From the NCBI GenBank assembly GCA_944363865.1, contig CALVVN010000032.1:1-24968 (forward strand): a stretch of 24,968 nt of DNA, read 5' to 3'. Source of the DNA: an uncultured Bacilli bacterium. GTDB lineage: Bacteria; Bacillota_I; Bacilli_A; RF39; UBA660. Shown piece by piece: positions 22,739 to 24,968 of the stretch. Within the stretch, counting starts at the first letter, position 1. Each line of letters begins with the position of its first letter. The position numbers were made by a program, and so were the translations under genes. The notes beneath the pieces were generated by a model that saw nothing but the letters and a program-made list of their open reading frames with translations, ran no database searches and had not been told where the DNA came from.

Positions 22739-23497
22739 TTAGTTGTTTTTTTGATGTTCAAAATTATCTTGTACTAAATCTTTTATTCTATAAGATTTAC
22801 CTTTAATATTTATAATAACAGAATGATGTACCAATCTATCTATTATTGCAGAAGCAATCGTTGTATCTCCAAAAACTTCTCCCCATTTTGAGAATGGTTG
22901 ATTAGTTGTTATTATTGTAGGTTTGTTTTCATATCTTTTTGCTATTAGTTGAAAAAACATATTTGCTTCATCTTTTGTAATAGGTAAATATCCTATTTCA
23001 TCTATTATTAATAACCTATATTTACAATAAAACTTTATTTTATTTTCTAATCTATTTTCTTTAAATGCATTACTTAAATTAGTTATTAAATCATTACAAC
23101 TTATAAAATATACTGAATTTCTTTTTCTTGCTGCTTCAATTCCTAGAGATGTTGCCAAATGTGTTTTTCCAACTCCTGGACTTCCCATAAATAATACATT
23201 TTTCTTTTCTTCAATAAATCTTAATGTCGATAAATCATTTATAACATCCTTATTAATACTTGGCTGATAGTCAAAATCAAAATCTTTTATTTCTTTTAGA
23301 TAAGGAAAATGTGCTACTTTTATATTTGCTTCAGCTCGATTTATCTCTCTATATTTAACTTCATTTTTTAAAAAGTGATTTAAACCCTCTAAAAATGATA
23401 AATTATTATTTGTTATATAATCTATTTCATTACTTATACTATTTTTTAATCCATATAAACTTAAATCATTTAATATATTTATTGTTTCGTTTAACAT
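22739..23497 (-). CDS. istB: IstB, IS21 helper ATPase
   Basis: The 252-residue AAA+ protein has the IstB/DnaC layout: a helical N-terminus (about 1-95) that binds IstA, then Walker A GSPGVGKT (105-112), Walker B RLLIIDEIGYLP, ITTNQPFSKW and the ending SAIIDRLVHHS. It loads on target DNA and stimulates IstA insertion. Length and motifs are intact. ATG 23497 begins one base after the istA stop, with AAAGGG upstream, so translation follows istA. It ends within the left terminal region of the element. Confidence 0.95.
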   Translation of the reverse strand: MLNETINILNDLSLYGLKNSISNEIDYITNNNLSFLEGLNHFLKNEVKYREINRAEANIKVAHFPYLKEIKDFDFDYQPSINKDVINDLSTLRFIEEKKNVLFMGSPGVGKTHLATSLGIEAARKRNSVYFISCNDLITNLSNAFKENRLENKIKFYCKYRLLIIDEIGYLPITKDEANMFFQLIAKRYENKPTIITTNQPFSKWGEVFGDTTIASAIIDRLVHHSVIINIKGKSYRIKDLVQDNFEHQKNN

Positions 23498-23498
23498 C

Positions 23499-24743
23499 TT
23501 AATTCATCCCTTTCAAAAAATCATATATTTGTAAATCTGTATTTGATATCTTATTTTCTATTTCTTTATCATTTAATCCAAATAATAAATCACTTTTTAA
23601 TATTTCTAATTTATCATCTTTGTTATAATTTAAACTGTTGTTTGTAATTTTATGACACCTTATCAATTCTGTGTTATCATATATATAGACTTGATTATCT
23701 ATTATTCTTATACCTAAATAAGATCCAATAAATCGAGTCGGAACTGAATATCTATTACCTCTATAGACAATCATTGAATCTTGCGAGACTTTTCTGTATT
23801 CAACTATTTGTTTATATTTTTCAAGTATGTTCTTATTTGGAAGGGGTATTAGATATTTTTTTTCTTCTTCAAAAATATCATTAACAATCTTATTATGAGC
23901 TTGTGATTTTTCTTTTCCACATTCTTCATTAAATTTATTTACAATTTCAATCAAATCATTCAATGTTTCAAATTCGTTATTATAAGATAATAATCTATCA
24001 CATAACTTGGCTAGATTTTCTACTGTGCCTTTTGATTTAGGCCTTCTTGCTTGACATAAAATTGGTTGAAATCCTATATCATTTCCTAAATGTTTTATTT
24101 CATTATGAACCTTTTTGTGTTTACCTTCTTTTACCATTACAGTAGCCATATTGTCAAACCATATTTCTCTAGGTGTTCCATTAAAATATTCAAGTGATTC
24201 AATAATACAAGTTTTTACTTCATCTCTTTTTTTATCAATTGTTAATCTTGCATAAAATTTTTTGCTATAATGTAATCTCATTAAAAATATATTTATAACG
24301 AATAGTTCTCCAGTTTTACTAGTTAATTTAAAATCTTCTTTCCAATCAACCTGTGCAGATTTACCAATTACTGGTTCAACTCTTATAGATGCAGGTTGTT
24401 TTCTTTTATCCTTATTTTTTCTTACAAAGTTTTTTATTGTTTCATAAGAGCCATTATATCCTTTTTCAGTTTTTAAAAAATAATATATAGAATATGCTCG
24501 TATTCCAGGAATTGTTTCTAGCTTATTAATTATTAACTCCTTGTAATCATCAATAATATGTTTTCTTGCTCCTTTAACTATTTCAATTCCATTTTCTTTA
24601 TTTTTTTCTTCATTGTATCTTGCCTTAGCAGTTCTATAATCACATCCATATTCGCGACCTAAAGCAGCGTAATTAGGTTTTATATTCAATCTTATCAACT
24701 CCTTTAACATGTTTCTTAATTTATTTTTATTTTCCATATTCAT
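23499..24743 (-). CDS. istA: IstA, IS21 DDE transposase
   Basis: The 414-residue transposase has an N-terminal helix-turn-helix (about 12-47, ALGREYGCDYRTAKARY), a second helical DNA-binding region, and a catalytic core with D133 (QVDWKED), D197 (IWFDNMA) and E242 (KGTVENLAK), followed by a C-terminal beta domain. The triad is complete, so the enzyme looks active. The start is ATG 24743, with AGGTGAT at 24757..24751 seven bases upstream; an in-frame GTG at 24755 overlaps that site. It lies between the right terminal hairpin and istB. Confidence 0.95.
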   Translation of the reverse strand: MNMENKNKLRNMLKELIRLNIKPNYAALGREYGCDYRTAKARYNEEKNKENGIEIVKGARKHIIDDYKELIINKLETIPGIRAYSIYYFLKTEKGYNGSYETIKNFVRKNKDKRKQPASIRVEPVIGKSAQVDWKEDFKLTSKTGELFVINIFLMRLHYSKKFYARLTIDKKRDEVKTCIIESLEYFNGTPREIWFDNMATVMVKEGKHKKVHNEIKHLGNDIGFQPILCQARRPKSKGTVENLAKLCDRLLSYNNEFETLNDLIEIVNKFNEECGKEKSQAHNKIVNDIFEEEKKYLIPLPNKNILEKYKQIVEYRKVSQDSMIVYRGNRYSVPTRFIGSYLGIRIIDNQVYIYDNTELIRCHKITNNSLNYNKDDKLEILKSDLLFGLNDKEIENKISNTDLQIYDFLKGMN

Positions 24744-24772
24744 GTTTACAATCACCTTATTGTAATTGTAAC

Positions 24773-24823
24773 ATTAAATAAAAATGTAGGAAAATCGACA
24801 TTTATTTTTACCGATTTCCTACA
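24773..24823 (-). terminator. Terminator-like hairpin in the right IS21 end
   Basis: TGTAGGAAAATCG (24785-24797) pairs with CGATTTCCTACA (24812-24823) with one bulged base. On the minus strand a T-run follows (towards 24777). The right-side arm is part of the transposase-binding repeat. Confidence 0.5.
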
Positions 24824-24842
24824 TTTTATTTTACCATTTACA

Positions 24843-24968
24843 TTAATTCATTATGTAGGGATTCATTAAATGGTAAATCCCCTTATGAAGCAATGTTATT
24901 TCTATGTGATGAATATATACTAAAAAAATTGAACTGTTATTATATTAAGCCAAATGAAGTTATACTAA
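24843..24968 (+). pseudogene. C-terminal remnant of an IS30-like transposase
   Basis: A plus-strand frame is open from the IS21 edge to the end of the window. It reads INSLCRDSLNGKSPYEAM, then KLNCYYIKPNEVIL. From memory, HINSYxRxSLNGKTPxE followed by a short helix and PxxVxLKP is the C-terminus of IS30-family transposases common in Firmicutes. There is no start or N-terminal part here, and no matching upstream half on the far side of the IS21. It is therefore a broken copy, perhaps truncated by IS21 insertion plus deletion. The final codon lies beyond the window, so the true end is not seen. Confidence 0.45.

Larger units (their letters stand above)
22662..24842 (-). mobile_element. IS21-family insertion sequence
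   Basis: This is an apparently intact element of about 2.2 kb with istA then istB reading leftward. Both ends have TGTAAATG as the outermost bases (22662-22669, and inverted at 24835-24842). Exactly 19 bases in, each end has a copy of the repeat TGTAGGnnnnnGGTAAA (22681-22697, and inverted at 24807-24823). The left end has an extra copy at 22704-22720, the multiple-repeat pattern typical of IS21. No exact target duplication is seen: the left flank ends TTCAT and the right begins TTAAT, while a TTCAT lies four bases further right (24847-24851). The ends are inferred from the symmetry. Confidence 0.85.

Overview
The window is AT-rich and gene-dense, with most genes on the minus strand. Shine-Dalgarno sites pair with a Firmicutes-type 16S 3' end, and promoters are sigma-A-like (TTGACT or TTGTAA, 16-18 bases, TATAAT). 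Together with a cotJ spore-coat locus, a SUF locus cut down to sufC plus one sufB/D-like gene, and several small membrane proteins of unrecognised family, this suggests a low-GC, probably reduced-genome anaerobic member of the Firmicutes/Bacilli, possibly an uncultured gut lineage near the Erysipelotrichia/Mollicutes (RF39-like). That placement is inferred from gene content only.

Left part (1-5225, all minus strand): the 5' part of a conserved hypothetical gene, then a group of envelope proteins. These are a DUF1003 protein, a 5-helix protein with a large beta-rich outer domain, a two-LysM protein, a one-helix protein with a possible propeller-like outer domain, a membrane-anchored CHFC thioredoxin-like protein and a small membrane protein. 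Three intrinsic-type hairpins and several promoters split the group into short transcripts.

Middle (5334-14751): a plus-strand RNB-domain ribonuclease relative with an altered acidic motif and no recognisable OB-fold domains meets, tail to tail, a P2B-type calcium ATPase. Next come a small exported protein, then tsaB and a gene fusing a short RimI-like acetyltransferase to TsaD (tRNA t6A37 synthesis; the third partner tsaE lies at 17718-18167). An AMP-forming acyl-CoA synthetase-like gene is divergent from a TetR-family regulator, with two operator-like palindromes between them.

Right part (14778-22537): a sufC-sufB minimal Fe-S assembly operon with its own consensus promoter and terminator; a cotJ operon in which CotJA-like and CotJB segments appear fused, followed by cotJC; tsaE; an ABC exporter pair; glyA behind a single-module ClpA/B-like AAA+ gene; tRNA-Asn(GTT); and a 62-residue zinc-ribbon protein.

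Right end: an apparently complete IS21-family element (istA/istB, about 22662-24842) with matching multi-repeat ends. It abuts the C-terminal remnant of what looks like an IS30-type transposase that runs off the window. No CRISPR array, rRNA or phage region was seen. The best candidates for new biology are the protein fusions (CotJA-CotJB, RimI-TsaD), the SufC with a CxxC tail, the altered RNB enzyme and the Clp-like single ATPase without the usual pore loop.
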